From: Trueperaceae bacterium | GTDB lineage: Bacteria > Deinococcota > Deinococci > Deinococcales > Trueperaceae | Direction: 5' to 3' | Assembly (NCBI GenBank): GCA_007695125.1 | Contig: REEJ01000142.1 | Location: forward strand, 1-35,824 | Length of the DNA: 35,824 nt | Shown: in pieces, positions 22,801-31,249 of the stretch | Layout: each line of letters opens with the position of its first letter | Position numbering within the stretch: position 1 is the stretch's first letter | Made by a program: the position numbers and the translations under genes | Notes under the pieces: generated by a model | What the model was told of the DNA's origin: nothing | The model's input: only the letters and a program-made list of their open reading frames with translations | The model's database searches: none

Positions 22801-23970
22801 TCAGCTGCGGTCGAGGTCGAGCAGCAGCGAGCGCACGAAGGCCTCGGTGCGCTCGACCGTGGTCGCGTCGACGCGCTCGAGCGTGTCGCTCGCCTGGTGC
22901 CAATCCGGGAGGACGCCGGCCGGCGTGAGTCCCACGAACGACAGCGACGGCACGCCGCGGCTCATGAACGCGGTGGCGTCGGTGTGCAGCGTGGTGTAGG
23001 GCAACGCGTACGCGCCCAGCTCGGGCTGCGCTGCCGCGACGCGCTCGGCCGCAGCGACGAGTTCCGGCGCGGGTCGCAGCGGGAACACCATCCCCTCCAC
23101 GCTCGTGTGACACACGCCCGCACCGTGTCCGCCGACGTTGTCGATGCTGATGGCGTACAGGCCGTCGAGCTCACGGGCGTGACGTGCCAGGAACGCCTGC
23201 GCGCCGTAGGAGCCGACCTCCTCGCAGCCCGTCGCGAGCGCCCAGACTTCCGTGCGCTCGAGCGGCTCACGCGCGAACCGCTCGGCCAGGCTGACGACGA
23301 TCGCCGCGCCGCTGGCGTTGTCGTTCGCGCCCTGCGTGAACGGCGTCCGATCGGGTTGCAGCGTGAGCGCCAGCACGACGAGGAAGGCGGGGGCCAGCGG
23401 CAGCGACCAGCCCCGGAGCGCGCCCAGGTCGAAGGCCGCGATCACGGCGAACACGAACGTGGCCAGCACGAACGCCACCACGCCGAGCGTGGTCACCACG
23501 CGGAAGAAGGCCAGCCGGGCCGGGCTGGTGAATACCCACGGCGTGCGGTGGGTGTCGACGTGGCCGACGAGCACCACCCGCCTGGTCGGCTCGCCGGCGG
23601 CGGGCACGCGCGCCCAGACGTTCTGGCTGTCGCCCTTGGGGACGAGCGGTCGTAGCGCGTTCGGACGGAAGTACATCTCCAGGAAGACCGATGCGGTCGC
23701 GACGCCCATCAGCAGCGCGGCGACGCTCGCGCCGAGGCGCGAGTCGAGGGCGATCAGCACGAGGCCGAGGAGACCGGTCAGGGCGGCGAGCGCGAAGGGC
23801 AGCCAGCCGCTCACCGGTGCCCGGAACGGCTCCCAGTGCGTCTCGAGTCCGGCTGCCTCGAAGCGCCCCCGGACGTAGCTGGAGGCCTCGCGCTCCTGAG
23901 GCGTGGTCGATCCGCGCGGGCCGATCACGCCGGCGAGGTGTCGTATGTGGTCCATCGCGGTGCTCAGCAT
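22801..23970 (-). CDS. M28-family metallopeptidase with interleaved membrane helices
   Basis: Zinc aminopeptidase-type protein of 389 residues from this start. Metal and catalytic residues are complete: His137 and Asp139 in LVGHVDTHR, Asp217 in GANDNASG, Glu250-Glu251 in TGCEEVGS, Asp277 in SIDNVGG, and His329 in TLHTDATAF. Hydrophobic helices occupy about 55-75 and 78-99, before the first metal ligand, and 158-180 and 188-204, between the first and second ligand sites. The enzyme therefore appears to be membrane-anchored with the catalytic domain split by a helical hairpin. The start at 23970 has GGGA upstream; ATGs at 23955, 23982 and 24069 are alternatives, the last adding an Arg-rich stretch. 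It is divergent from the oxidase operon. Confidence 0.82.
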   Translation of the reverse strand: MLSTAMDHIRHLAGVIGPRGSTTPQEREASSYVRGRFEAAGLETHWEPFRAPVSGWLPFALAALTGLLGLVLIALDSRLGASVAALLMGVATASVFLEMYFRPNALRPLVPKGDSQNVWARVPAAGEPTRRVVLVGHVDTHRTPWVFTSPARLAFFRVVTTLGVVAFVLATFVFAVIAAFDLGALRGWSLPLAPAFLVVLALTLQPDRTPFTQGANDNASGAAIVVSLAERFAREPLERTEVWALATGCEEVGSYGAQAFLARHARELDGLYAISIDNVGGHGAGVCHTSVEGMVFPLRPAPELVAAAERVAAAQPELGAYALPYTTLHTDATAFMSRGVPSLSFVGLTPAGVLPDWHQASDTLERVDATTVERTEAFVRSLLLDLDRS

Positions 23971-24070
23971 GGTCCCGTGCATGATGGCACTCGCGCGCCC
24001 GTCCCGTCTGCTGCGGGTCGCTCGGGGAGGCCGGAGTCCGAGCGCCTGGAACGTCCCGACCGCCGTCATC

Positions 24071-24076
24071 TAGCAT
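24071..24076 (+). promoter_or_regulatory. -10-like element for the oxidase operon
   Basis: TAGCAT lies 32 nt before the ATG at 24109; GGAGGG at 24097-24102 is a good ribosome binding site 6 nt from the start. Confidence 0.4.
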
Positions 24077-24108
24077 GAGGGAAGACGAGCGGCGATGGAG
24101 GGACGACC

Positions 24109-26196
24109 ATGGCGAGCCAGCGGCTCCAGGCGCACCCGATCCTCGACGTCACCCCACGCAGTGGGGTCGTGTTCGCGTGGGCGGGTGCGCCGTGCGTTGC
24201 TGCGCAGGGCGAGGTCATCGCCACCGCCCTCACGGCGCAGGGCGTACGCGTGTTCGGCAGCCACGCCCATGACGGCAGCCCACAGGGGCTCTTCTGCGCC
24301 AACGGCCAGTGCGCGCAGTGCCTGGTGGTGGCCGATGGCGTGCCGGTCAAGGCGTGCACCACCGTGGTCACACAGGGCATGCGCGTCGAGCCGCTGCACG
24401 CCTTGCCGGAGTTGCCGTCGCTCGATGCGGCGCCGCGCCTGCGCGACGTGGAGCGCCTCGAGGTGCCGGTGCTGGTCGTCGGTGGCGGTCCGGCGGGCCT
24501 CGCGGCGGCCGCTCAGCTCGGCCAGCGCGGCGTGCACACGCTGCTGATCGACGACAAGGACCGCCTCGGCGGCAAGCTCGTCGTGCAGACGCACCGCTTC
24601 TTCGGCAGCGTCGACGCCGTCCACGCCGGCACGCGCGGCATCGACATCGCGACGCGGCTCGCCGCGGAGGCGACCGCGCATGCGTCGGTCGAGGTATGGC
24701 CCCTGTCGACCGCCGTCGCCGTGTTCGGCGATGGCTGGGTCGGTGTGGTGCGGCCCGGCGGTCGCTACGTGCTGGTGCGCCCCGAGGTCTTGCTCGTGGC
24801 CGCCGGCGCGCGCGAGAAGTCGCTGTCGTTCCGCGGCAACACGCTTCCCGGCGTGGTCGGCGCGGGCGCGTTCCAGACGCTGCTCAACCGCGACATGGTG
24901 CGCTTCGCGGAGCGCGTGTTCGTCGTCGGCGGAGGCAACGTCGGGCTGATCACGGCGTACCACGCGTTGCAGGCCGGGGTCGACGTCGTCGGTCTGGTCG
25001 AGGTCGCCCCGACGTGCGGTGGCTACCGGGTCCACCACGACAAGCTCGTTCGGGCCGGGGTACGTATCCACACCTCGCACACGATCCTCGGCGCCAACGG
25101 CGAGGGTGCGGTCGAGTCGGTCACGATCGCGCGGGTCGACGAGGCGTTCCGGCCGGTCGCGGGCAGCGAGCGCTCCTTCGCGTGCGACGCCGTGCTCGTC
25201 GCCGTCGGGCTCGACCCGGTCGATGACTTCACGGCCAAGGCGCGCGCCGCCGGCCTGCGGGTCGTCGCCGCCGGCGACGCCGACGCGGTCGCGGAGGCGT
25301 CGGCGGCGATCTTCGCCGGCCGCATCCGCGGCCTGGAGGTGGCGCGCACGCTGCGTGCCTGCGACGACGCCGTGCCGGACGTGTGGCACCGCACGGCCGA
25401 GGTGCTGCGCTCGAGACCCGGTGAGAGCGTGTCACGAACGCCCTCCCAGGCGACCTCGGGCGTGCGCCCGGTGTTCCATTGCGCTCAGGCGATCCCGTGC
25501 AACCCGTGCGCGTCGGTCTGCCCACAGCACCTCATCCATGTGGACGAGGACGACATCCGCCAGGTGCCGACGTACCTCGGCGACGCCGACGCGTGCCTGG
25601 GCTGTGAACGCTGCGTGCGGATCTGTCCGGGGCTCGCCATCACGCTCGTCGATCGACGCGACGACCCGGCGTTCCCGATCGTCACCATCCCCTTCGAGTT
25701 CGACGTCACGCCCTTGGCCGACGCTTCGATCGTGAACGTCGTGGACGGCAGCGGTGGCGACCTCGGCGCGGCCGAGGTGACGCGCGTCCGGCGCGCGGGC
25801 CGCGGGGCAGACGGCACCGCGCTCGTCAAGGTGCGCGTGCCGGCGGCCATTGCGGAGCGCGTGGCGGGTCTGCGTGCGCGCGTGGCCGCTGCCCCGGAGC
25901 CGCTCGACGCGTGGGTGTCGCACGTGGCCGACGACGAGGTGGTGTGCCGCTGCGAGCGCGTGCAGGCGTCGGCGCTGCGCGGCCGCATCGCCGACGGCGA
26001 ACGCGACGTGAACGCGCTCAAGGCGCTGACGCGCGCCGGCATGGGGGCCTGTGGCGGCAAGACGTGCGCCCCGCTCATCGGGCGGCTCTTCGACGATGCG
26101 GGGGTGCCGCGCGAAGCGGTGACGTCCGGCGTGCGGCGACCGCTCTTCGTCGAAGTCGCGCTCGGGGCGTTCGCCGGGGTCGACGGCGAGGCCTGA
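24109..26196 (+). CDS. Fused Fe-S/FAD oxidoreductase, large subunit of an amine or imino-acid oxidase
   Basis: A 695-residue multi-cofactor subunit similar to sarcosine/opine oxidase alpha, HcnB and D-hydroxyproline dehydrogenase components. Domains in order: a 2Fe-2S ferredoxin-like domain with Cys63, 68, 71 and 83 (CANGQCAQC); an FAD/NAD-binding disulfide-reductase fold starting VLVVGGGPAGLAAA with a second nucleotide site VFVVGGGNVGL; a two-cluster 4Fe-4S ferredoxin insert (CNPCASVCP and CLGCERCVRICPG); and a BFD-like 2Fe-2S domain (VCRCERV, then GACGGKTC). In many relatives the 2Fe-2S part is a separate small subunit; here it is fused. It probably passes electrons from substrate oxidation in the partner subunit to a carrier. 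Its TGA overlaps the partner ATG by one base. The substrate could be sarcosine, proline, hydroxyproline or an opine. Confidence 0.85.
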   Translation: MASQRLQAHPILDVTPRSGVVFAWAGAPCVAAQGEVIATALTAQGVRVFGSHAHDGSPQGLFCANGQCAQCLVVADGVPVKACTTVVTQGMRVEPLHALPELPSLDAAPRLRDVERLEVPVLVVGGGPAGLAAAAQLGQRGVHTLLIDDKDRLGGKLVVQTHRFFGSVDAVHAGTRGIDIATRLAAEATAHASVEVWPLSTAVAVFGDGWVGVVRPGGRYVLVRPEVLLVAAGAREKSLSFRGNTLPGVVGAGAFQTLLNRDMVRFAERVFVVGGGNVGLITAYHALQAGVDVVGLVEVAPTCGGYRVHHDKLVRAGVRIHTSHTILGANGEGAVESVTIARVDEAFRPVAGSERSFACDAVLVAVGLDPVDDFTAKARAAGLRVVAAGDADAVAEASAAIFAGRIRGLEVARTLRACDDAVPDVWHRTAEVLRSRPGESVSRTPSQATSGVRPVFHCAQAIPCNPCASVCPQHLIHVDEDDIRQVPTYLGDADACLGCERCVRICPGLAITLVDRRDDPAFPIVTIPFEFDVTPLADASIVNVVDGSGGDLGAAEVTRVRRAGRGADGTALVKVRVPAAIAERVAGLRARVAAAPEPLDAWVSHVADDEVVCRCERVQASALRGRIADGERDVNALKALTRAGMGACGGKTCAPLIGRLFDDAGVPREAVTSGVRRPLFVEVALGAFAGVDGEA

Positions 26197-27347
26197 TGGA
26201 GCGCTTCGACGCCGTCGTCGTCGGGGCCGGCAGCGTCGGTCTGCCGACGGCCCTGGCGCTGGCCGAGTCGGGCCTGCGCACGGTCGTGTTGGACGCCGCC
26301 GCGAGCCTCGGTCAGGGTGCTCACAAGGCGGCGATCGGAGGCGTGCGCGCCACGCATGGCGACCCTGCCAAGATGCGCGTGGGCCGTCACAGCCTCGACG
26401 CCTTCCGGACCTGGCAGGGGAGGTACGGCGACGACATCGAGTGGGTCACGAGCGGCTACGCGTTCGTGGCGTACCGCGAGCGTGAGGCGACGATGCTGCA
26501 GCGGCTCGTCGCGGCGCAGCGCTCGGCCGGCCTCGACGTCGTGTGGCTCGACGGCGACGGAGCGCACGAGCGCGTGCCGGCGTTGGCGCGCGAGGGCCTG
26601 CTCGGGGCCGCGTGGTCGCCCGGCGACGGGCACTGCTCGACGCTGCTGGCGGGCCAGGCGATGGCGGCTGCGGCACGACGCTCAGGCGCCTCGTTTCGCT
26701 TCGGCGAGCGGGTGCTGGAGGTGATCGTCGAGGGCGGCTCCGTCGTCGGCGTCCGCACCGATCGCGGCGCGTACGCGAGCCCGGTGGTGGTCAACGCGGC
26801 GGGCGCGGGGGCCGCCGCGCTGGCGCAGCGGGTCGGCGACTCGCTCGAGATCGCGTCGGAGCTGCACGAGGCTGGCATCACCGAGGCCGTCGCGCCCTTC
26901 CTCGGCCCGCTCGTCGTGGACATCACGCCGGGGCCCGGATCGGTCAACGTGTACTGTTATCAAACATCGCGTGGTCAGGTCATCTTCTGCCTGACCCCCG
27001 AACCCGCGATCCTCGGCGACGATCTGGTCGAGACCTCGGCGTTCTTGCCACAGGTCGCGACGCGGCTGGTCACGTTGATCCCGCGGATCCAGCACCTGCG
27101 GGTGCGCCGCACCTGGCGCGGCGTCTACCCGATGACGCCGGACGCCTCGCCGCTGGTGGGCTGGTCGAGCCACGTCGAAGGTCTGCTGCACGCGGCCGGT
27201 ATGTGCGGCCAGGGGTTCATGCTCGGTCCCGGCGTCGGCGCGCTGATCGCGCGCATGCTGCACCGCGAACTCGGCGACGACGACCACGACACCCTCACGG
27301 CCTGGGCACCCGAGCGCGACTTCGCGGGCCGCGAGGCGTTGCGCTGA
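26196..27347 (+). CDS. FAD-dependent DAO-family oxidoreductase, catalytic subunit
   Basis: A 383-residue flavoprotein of the DAO superfamily (sarcosine oxidase beta, HcnC, glycine/D-amino-acid oxidase). The FAD-binding motif VVVGAGSVGLPTALALAES begins at about residue 7. Other family features are KAAIGGVRATHGDPAKM near the flavin attachment region, VVVNAAGAGAAALAQRVG, and the late VRRTWRGVYPMTPDASPLVG with GMCGQGFMLGPGVG. It would oxidise the C-N bond of a secondary amine or imino acid. It starts within the TGATG junction, so it is coupled to the Fe-S/FAD subunit. It converges with the M24 gene after a 13-bp gap. The open frame runs further upstream but only as shadow of the large subunit. 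Confidence 0.88.
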   Translation: MERFDAVVVGAGSVGLPTALALAESGLRTVVLDAAASLGQGAHKAAIGGVRATHGDPAKMRVGRHSLDAFRTWQGRYGDDIEWVTSGYAFVAYREREATMLQRLVAAQRSAGLDVVWLDGDGAHERVPALAREGLLGAAWSPGDGHCSTLLAGQAMAAAARRSGASFRFGERVLEVIVEGGSVVGVRTDRGAYASPVVVNAAGAGAAALAQRVGDSLEIASELHEAGITEAVAPFLGPLVVDITPGPGSVNVYCYQTSRGQVIFCLTPEPAILGDDLVETSAFLPQVATRLVTLIPRIQHLRVRRTWRGVYPMTPDASPLVGWSSHVEGLLHAAGMCGQGFMLGPGVGALIARMLHRELGDDDHDTLTAWAPERDFAGREALR

Positions 27348-27360
27348 GCGCTCCGCGACG

Positions 27361-28566
27361 TCACACGCCCAAGACCACGTCCTCGAGGCCACGCGGTGTC
27401 GAGGTCAACGACTCCGGCGGGTCGGCGACGACCACGGTGTCGTCGACCCGGAACCCGCCGAGGCCGTAGAGGTAGATGCCCGGCTCGATCGTGTAGACCT
27501 CGCCCGCGCGCAGCGGGCGCTCGTCGAACGCCATGTCCGCGGGACGATCGTGGCCGCGCAGGCCGATGCCGTGGCCGGCCCGGTGGAACACGTTGGATGC
27601 GTAGCCGTGACGGTCGAACACCGCGAGCGCCGCGCGGTCGATCCCCGCGAGCGGCAGCCCGGGGCGGCACGCGGCCACCGCGGCCGCCTGGGCCTCGAGC
27701 GCGGCCGCGTACGCGCGGCGCTGCTCGGCGCTCGGCTCGCCGACGAACAGCGTGCGCTCGTTCTCGACGTAGTAGCCGCCGAGCGACACGACGATGATGT
27801 TCACGATCCCGTGGCCGCGTGCGATCCGTGCGTCCGAGCCCGAGGGCGTGCCGTGCGGGGCCGCCGAGTCCGGCCCGGTCAGGCTGAAGCAGCGCGCCGT
27901 GACGTCGGAGGACGGGAAGCGTCGGGCGCCCTCGACGCGCATCAGGCGAGTCGTCTCGGCGTCGACCTCGGCCATCAGTGCACCGGGGATGGCGAGGTCA
28001 CGGAACACCACCTGCCCGTAGTCCGTCAGCGACGCCGCAGAACGCATCAGCGCGAGCTCCTCCGGTGACTTCACCGAGCGCATGTCGGTGAGCACGTCGG
28101 GCGCACTCTCGAGCTGCAGACCCGGCGCGTGCGCGACGACCTCCTCGAGCGCGCCGCCGCGCGCGTCACAGGCCAGCCGCCCGTCGCCGGCCATGCCCAG
28201 GTCTCGCAACCGCGACGCCACCAACGCGCCCCAATCGGCGCGCGACCACGTGTCCGGGTCGGGCGCGGGCCGCTCGACGTAGAACGTCACGTCCTTCACG
28301 GCGAGCGCGCCGCGCTCGGCGGCCATCCGGGTCGCGTGCACCGAGAGCTCGTGGAGCACCAAGGCCGGTTCGCCTTCGCGCGGCACCACGAGGACGATGG
28401 GTCGCTCCCACGGCTCGACGTCCGGCCGCCAGCCGCTCAGGTACGCGACGTTCTCCGGGACCGTGAGCGCGAAGGCGTCGACGTCGTGATCGACGAGCCA
28501 GGCGCGCAGTGTCGCCAGGCGCGCTCGGAGTGAGGTGGTCGGGATCGCGGTCAGGGGTGCGGGCAC
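27361..28566 (-). CDS. M24-family creatinase/prolidase homologue with an altered metal site
   Basis: A 401-residue protein with the two-domain layout of prolidase and creatinase: an N-terminal domain (LVDHDVDAFALTVPENVAYL) and a pita-bread C-terminal domain from about residue 165. His238 in APHGTPSG and His332 in HRAGHGIGL are kept, and Glu361 in YTIEPGIY. The strand that normally holds the two aspartate ligands reads IIVVSLGGYYVENERTLFVG (257-276), with neither standard Asp, and the last Glu is Asp376 in GFRVDDTV. It may be a metal-free or altered enzyme like creatinase or ectoine hydrolase rather than an Xaa-Pro peptidase. GTG start with GGAGG 6 nt upstream. It converges with an amine-oxidase operon, which would suit a C-N-cleaving enzyme yielding an N-methyl or imino acid. 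Confidence 0.8.
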   Translation of the reverse strand: MPAPLTAIPTTSLRARLATLRAWLVDHDVDAFALTVPENVAYLSGWRPDVEPWERPIVLVVPREGEPALVLHELSVHATRMAAERGALAVKDVTFYVERPAPDPDTWSRADWGALVASRLRDLGMAGDGRLACDARGGALEEVVAHAPGLQLESAPDVLTDMRSVKSPEELALMRSAASLTDYGQVVFRDLAIPGALMAEVDAETTRLMRVEGARRFPSSDVTARCFSLTGPDSAAPHGTPSGSDARIARGHGIVNIIVVSLGGYYVENERTLFVGEPSAEQRRAYAAALEAQAAAVAACRPGLPLAGIDRAALAVFDRHGYASNVFHRAGHGIGLRGHDRPADMAFDERPLRAGEVYTIEPGIYLYGLGGFRVDDTVVVADPPESLTSTPRGLEDVVLGV

Positions 28567-28583
28567 GGTGGACCTCCGAGCAG

Positions 28584-28589
28584 AACCTA
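28584..28589 (-). promoter_or_regulatory. -10-like element for the M24 gene
   Basis: On the minus strand TAGGTT lies 17 nt before the GTG at 28566. It falls in the 37-bp gap after the photolyase-domain gene, so the M24 gene may be transcribed both from here and by read-through. Confidence 0.3.
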
Positions 28590-28603
28590 CCGCGCCGCTG
28601 CGC

Positions 28604-29782
28604 TCACGAGGCGCTGCCGACGCGTTTCCAGAAGGCGCTGAAGGAGCGCGGTGCGGAGCCCTGCGTCCAGCGCTGTGCGAAGGCGCGCGGCGGCGGGTCG
28701 GCGGGGCCGGGCCAGTGCGCGACCGCCGGGTGCGCGCGGTGCCGCACTGCGGCGGAGGCGCCCTGCTCGGCCGCCGCGACGCGTTCGGCGAGGAGCGTGC
28801 GTGCGTCCGCGACGGCGACGCGCAGGCCGGGCACCTCGCGCGCGGCGCTCAGGACCCAGGCGAGCCGATCACGGCTCCACGGGTGGCGGGCGAAGAGCGC
28901 CGGCTCGAGCAGCAGCCAGCGCTCGGCGTCGTCGCCTGCTCGCCAGGTCGGATCGAGGGCCCACGGGTGGTACGCGAGCAGTGGCCTGTCCGGGTCGAGC
29001 CGGGGCGGCGGGAGGTCGGGGATCGTCGCGGGAAGGTCGAGCTCCAGCGACTCTGCCAGGGCGGCGGGCACCGGTCCCGCCAGGAGCTCTGAGGTCGGTC
29101 GGTCGAGGAAGGTGCCGCGTTGCGCGCGGTCCGAGAAGCGGTCGAGGTTCGCCTGGTTCGCGAGGTAGGGCTTGTGCGACCCGGTACCCGCCACCCACTG
29201 CCACGACAGCGTGTTGGAGGCGAGATCGCCGTCGAGCAGGTGGAAGAAGAACCAGGCCGCGCCGGCGCGCCAGTCCGCGCCCGCCAGGTGACACGTGACG
29301 CTGGCCAGCCACATGCGGGCGTGGTTGTGGACGTAACCGTCGTCCAGGAGAGCCCTGACGGCGTCGTCGAGGGCGTCGATCCCGGTGCGCCCCTCGATGA
29401 TCGCTCGGGGCAGTCGGCGTGGCTGGGCCGCTGCGCTCCGGCGCGGCTGTGGACCGAAGCGATCGGCGAAGATCGTGCGCCCATCGCGCTCGTAGACGAG
29501 CTGGAAGAACTCGCGCCAGGCGAGTTCTTGCGCGAACTTCCCGGCAGCGTCTGGCGCGACGATCGCCAGGACCTCGGGCACGCTCACCAGACCGTGCGTC
29601 AGGTAGGGGGAGAGGCGCGACACCGCCCCGCGCAGATGGTTCCGGGTCCGCGCGTACGCGCGCTCATCGACCGAGCGCACCCGCTCGAGTGCGGCTGCGC
29701 GGGTCGCTGGGAACGCGGCCGCCAACGCCGGCCGCAGCGTCAACTCGTGGACCGGGACGCGCGCGGTCTCGCTCGCTGCCAT
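28604..29782 (-). CDS. Photolyase/cryptochrome FAD-domain protein lacking the N-terminal antenna domain
   Basis: A 392-residue protein matching only the helical FAD-binding half of DNA photolyases. Recognisable segments are SRLSPYLTHGLVS (residues 55-67), FAQELAWREFFQLVY (83-97), GYVHNHARMWLAS (149-161) and NTLSWQWVAGTGSHKPY (190-206). A full photolyase is about 450-480 residues with an alpha/beta antenna domain in front; that domain is absent, and about 150 residues of unassigned sequence follow the FAD region (including ALDPTWRAGDDAERW). The early region is not an obvious truncation, since the ATG directly follows the MFS stop by 3 bp and MFS and photolyase genes appear to be one transcript. 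It may repair DNA without an antenna, or act as a blue-light or redox flavoprotein. Confidence 0.82.
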   Translation of the reverse strand: MAASETARVPVHELTLRPALAAAFPATRAAALERVRSVDERAYARTRNHLRGAVSRLSPYLTHGLVSVPEVLAIVAPDAAGKFAQELAWREFFQLVYERDGRTIFADRFGPQPRRSAAAQPRRLPRAIIEGRTGIDALDDAVRALLDDGYVHNHARMWLASVTCHLAGADWRAGAAWFFFHLLDGDLASNTLSWQWVAGTGSHKPYLANQANLDRFSDRAQRGTFLDRPTSELLAGPVPAALAESLELDLPATIPDLPPPRLDPDRPLLAYHPWALDPTWRAGDDAERWLLLEPALFARHPWSRDRLAWVLSAAREVPGLRVAVADARTLLAERVAAAEQGASAAVRHRAHPAVAHWPGPADPPPRAFAQRWTQGSAPRSFSAFWKRVGSAS

Positions 29783-29785
29783 GCG

Positions 29786-31192
29786 TCACGGTATGCGCTG
29801 GCTGGCTGCCTGCGCCGTGGGCGTGCTTCCGATGTCGTGCGCCTCGGGCGCTTCGAGCAAGCTGTCCTCCATGTGCCGGATCCGGCGCGAGGCGGCGCTG
29901 GCCACGGTGAACGCCGTCAGGACCAGGCCCATCGCGATGAGCAGCACCGCCGCGCCGCGCCCCTCGCCGCTGCCGATGATCGGCCCGAGCCACGGCTCCA
30001 ACGCGCCGCCGGGCGCCATGGCAGGCTCGAACACGCGCGCAGCCAAGCTCCCCGCGAGCACGATGCCTGCGGCCTGCGCCGCTGCGGTCAGCACCATGCG
30101 AAAGGCGAACACGCGCCCGAGCACGTCCGGCGCGGCGTGCTCCTGGAAGACGACCCGATTGAGCGCGAGCAGGACGGACTGCGCCGCGCCGATGACGACG
30201 ATGGTCACGCCGATCCACACCGCGTCGGGACGCAGACCGCTGACCACCATCCCGACGCCGACGGCGAGGGTCGCCACGAGGATGGTGGGCATCCGCCGCC
30301 GGGGACCGCCCCAGGCGCCGATCGCGACCGCACCGACCACCGCCCCGATCCCGTACACCGCGTACACGATGCCGATGGTCGCCTCGTCGCCGATGCCGAG
30401 CACCAAGGGACCGGAGAGTGCGTACACGAACGCCGATCCGAACACCGTCAGCGCCAGGAAGACCGACAGGAAGACGAAGGCCGGCCGGTCGTGGACGTAG
30501 CGCAGGCCGACCACGAAATCGGCGACCACACCGCCGCGCGTGCCGGTGCCGACCGATCGGATCGGGTTCGGGATCCGCACCGTGGCGAGTGCCACCAGCG
30601 CGACGACCGCCGTCGCGACGTCGAGCACCAGCACGCTGCCGAGGCCTGCCGTGACCATGAGCGCGCCGGCGAGCGGCGGGCCGACCACGATCCCGAGCGT
30701 CTGCATCACCTGGCTGTATCCCGAGGCGCGCGCCAGGCGCCTGCGCGGCACGAGCAGCCGCACGCTGGCGTCGAACGCCGGCAGCACGAAGGCGTTCGCC
30801 AGGCCGTTCACGATCAGCGCCACGTAGATGTGCCACAGCTCCAGGCCACCTTGCCACCACAGCAGCGTGACGGCGACCGTCGGGACGCGCGAGAGCGCGG
30901 TCGCCGCGATGAGCACGCTGCGCCGGTCCCATCGGTCGATGAGCGGTCCGGCGACGAGCGAACCGATGGAGAGCGGGATGATCCCGAAGAACAGCAAGAG
31001 CGCGAAGGCCTCCGCGTCGCGCGTCTCCTGGTAGACCCACACGCTCAACGCGAAACGCGTGAGTCCCGATCCCGTGAACGACGTCGTCAGTCCGGCCCAC
31101 GTCACCCAGAACGAGGCCATGCCCTCGAACGGCGCTCGCCAGCGCGTTCGGGCGTTCACGCCGTCGCTCGTGTCGTCGAGGTGGGCGGGCAT
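29786..31192 (-). CDS. MFS transporter, MFS_3 / EntS-like exporter type
   Basis: Membrane protein of 468 residues with about 12 predicted helices. After a short polar N-terminus it begins PFEGMASFWVTWAGLTTSFT, and the first half contains GSLVAGPLIDRWDRRSVLIA, the MFS loop 2-3 signature in its EntS/macrolide-exporter form. The second half repeats the pattern (GAVAIGAWGGPRRRMPTIL). These transporters export drugs, siderophores or metabolites by proton antiport. The ATG is preceded by TAGCGT (31201-31206) with only 8 nt between and no ribosome binding site, suggesting a leaderless start. It lies 57 bp after the Rrf2 regulator gene and 3 bp before the photolyase-domain gene on the same strand; Rrf2 control is plausible. 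Confidence 0.88.
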   Translation of the reverse strand: MPAHLDDTSDGVNARTRWRAPFEGMASFWVTWAGLTTSFTGSGLTRFALSVWVYQETRDAEAFALLLFFGIIPLSIGSLVAGPLIDRWDRRSVLIAATALSRVPTVAVTLLWWQGGLELWHIYVALIVNGLANAFVLPAFDASVRLLVPRRRLARASGYSQVMQTLGIVVGPPLAGALMVTAGLGSVLVLDVATAVVALVALATVRIPNPIRSVGTGTRGGVVADFVVGLRYVHDRPAFVFLSVFLALTVFGSAFVYALSGPLVLGIGDEATIGIVYAVYGIGAVVGAVAIGAWGGPRRRMPTILVATLAVGVGMVVSGLRPDAVWIGVTIVVIGAAQSVLLALNRVVFQEHAAPDVLGRVFAFRMVLTAAAQAAGIVLAGSLAARVFEPAMAPGGALEPWLGPIIGSGEGRGAAVLLIAMGLVLTAFTVASAASRRIRHMEDSLLEAPEAHDIGSTPTAQAASQRIP

Positions 31193-31200
31193 CGCTGGCG

Positions 31201-31206
31201 ACGCTA
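31201..31206 (-). promoter_or_regulatory. -10 element, probable leaderless start of the MFS gene
   Basis: On the minus strand TAGCGT ends 8 nt before the ATG at 31192, with no Shine-Dalgarno sequence between them. Confidence 0.45.
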
Positions 31207-31249
31207 CCGCAACGCTCCTTGCGCTGCCGTCGTCGAGCCGGTCGACGGA

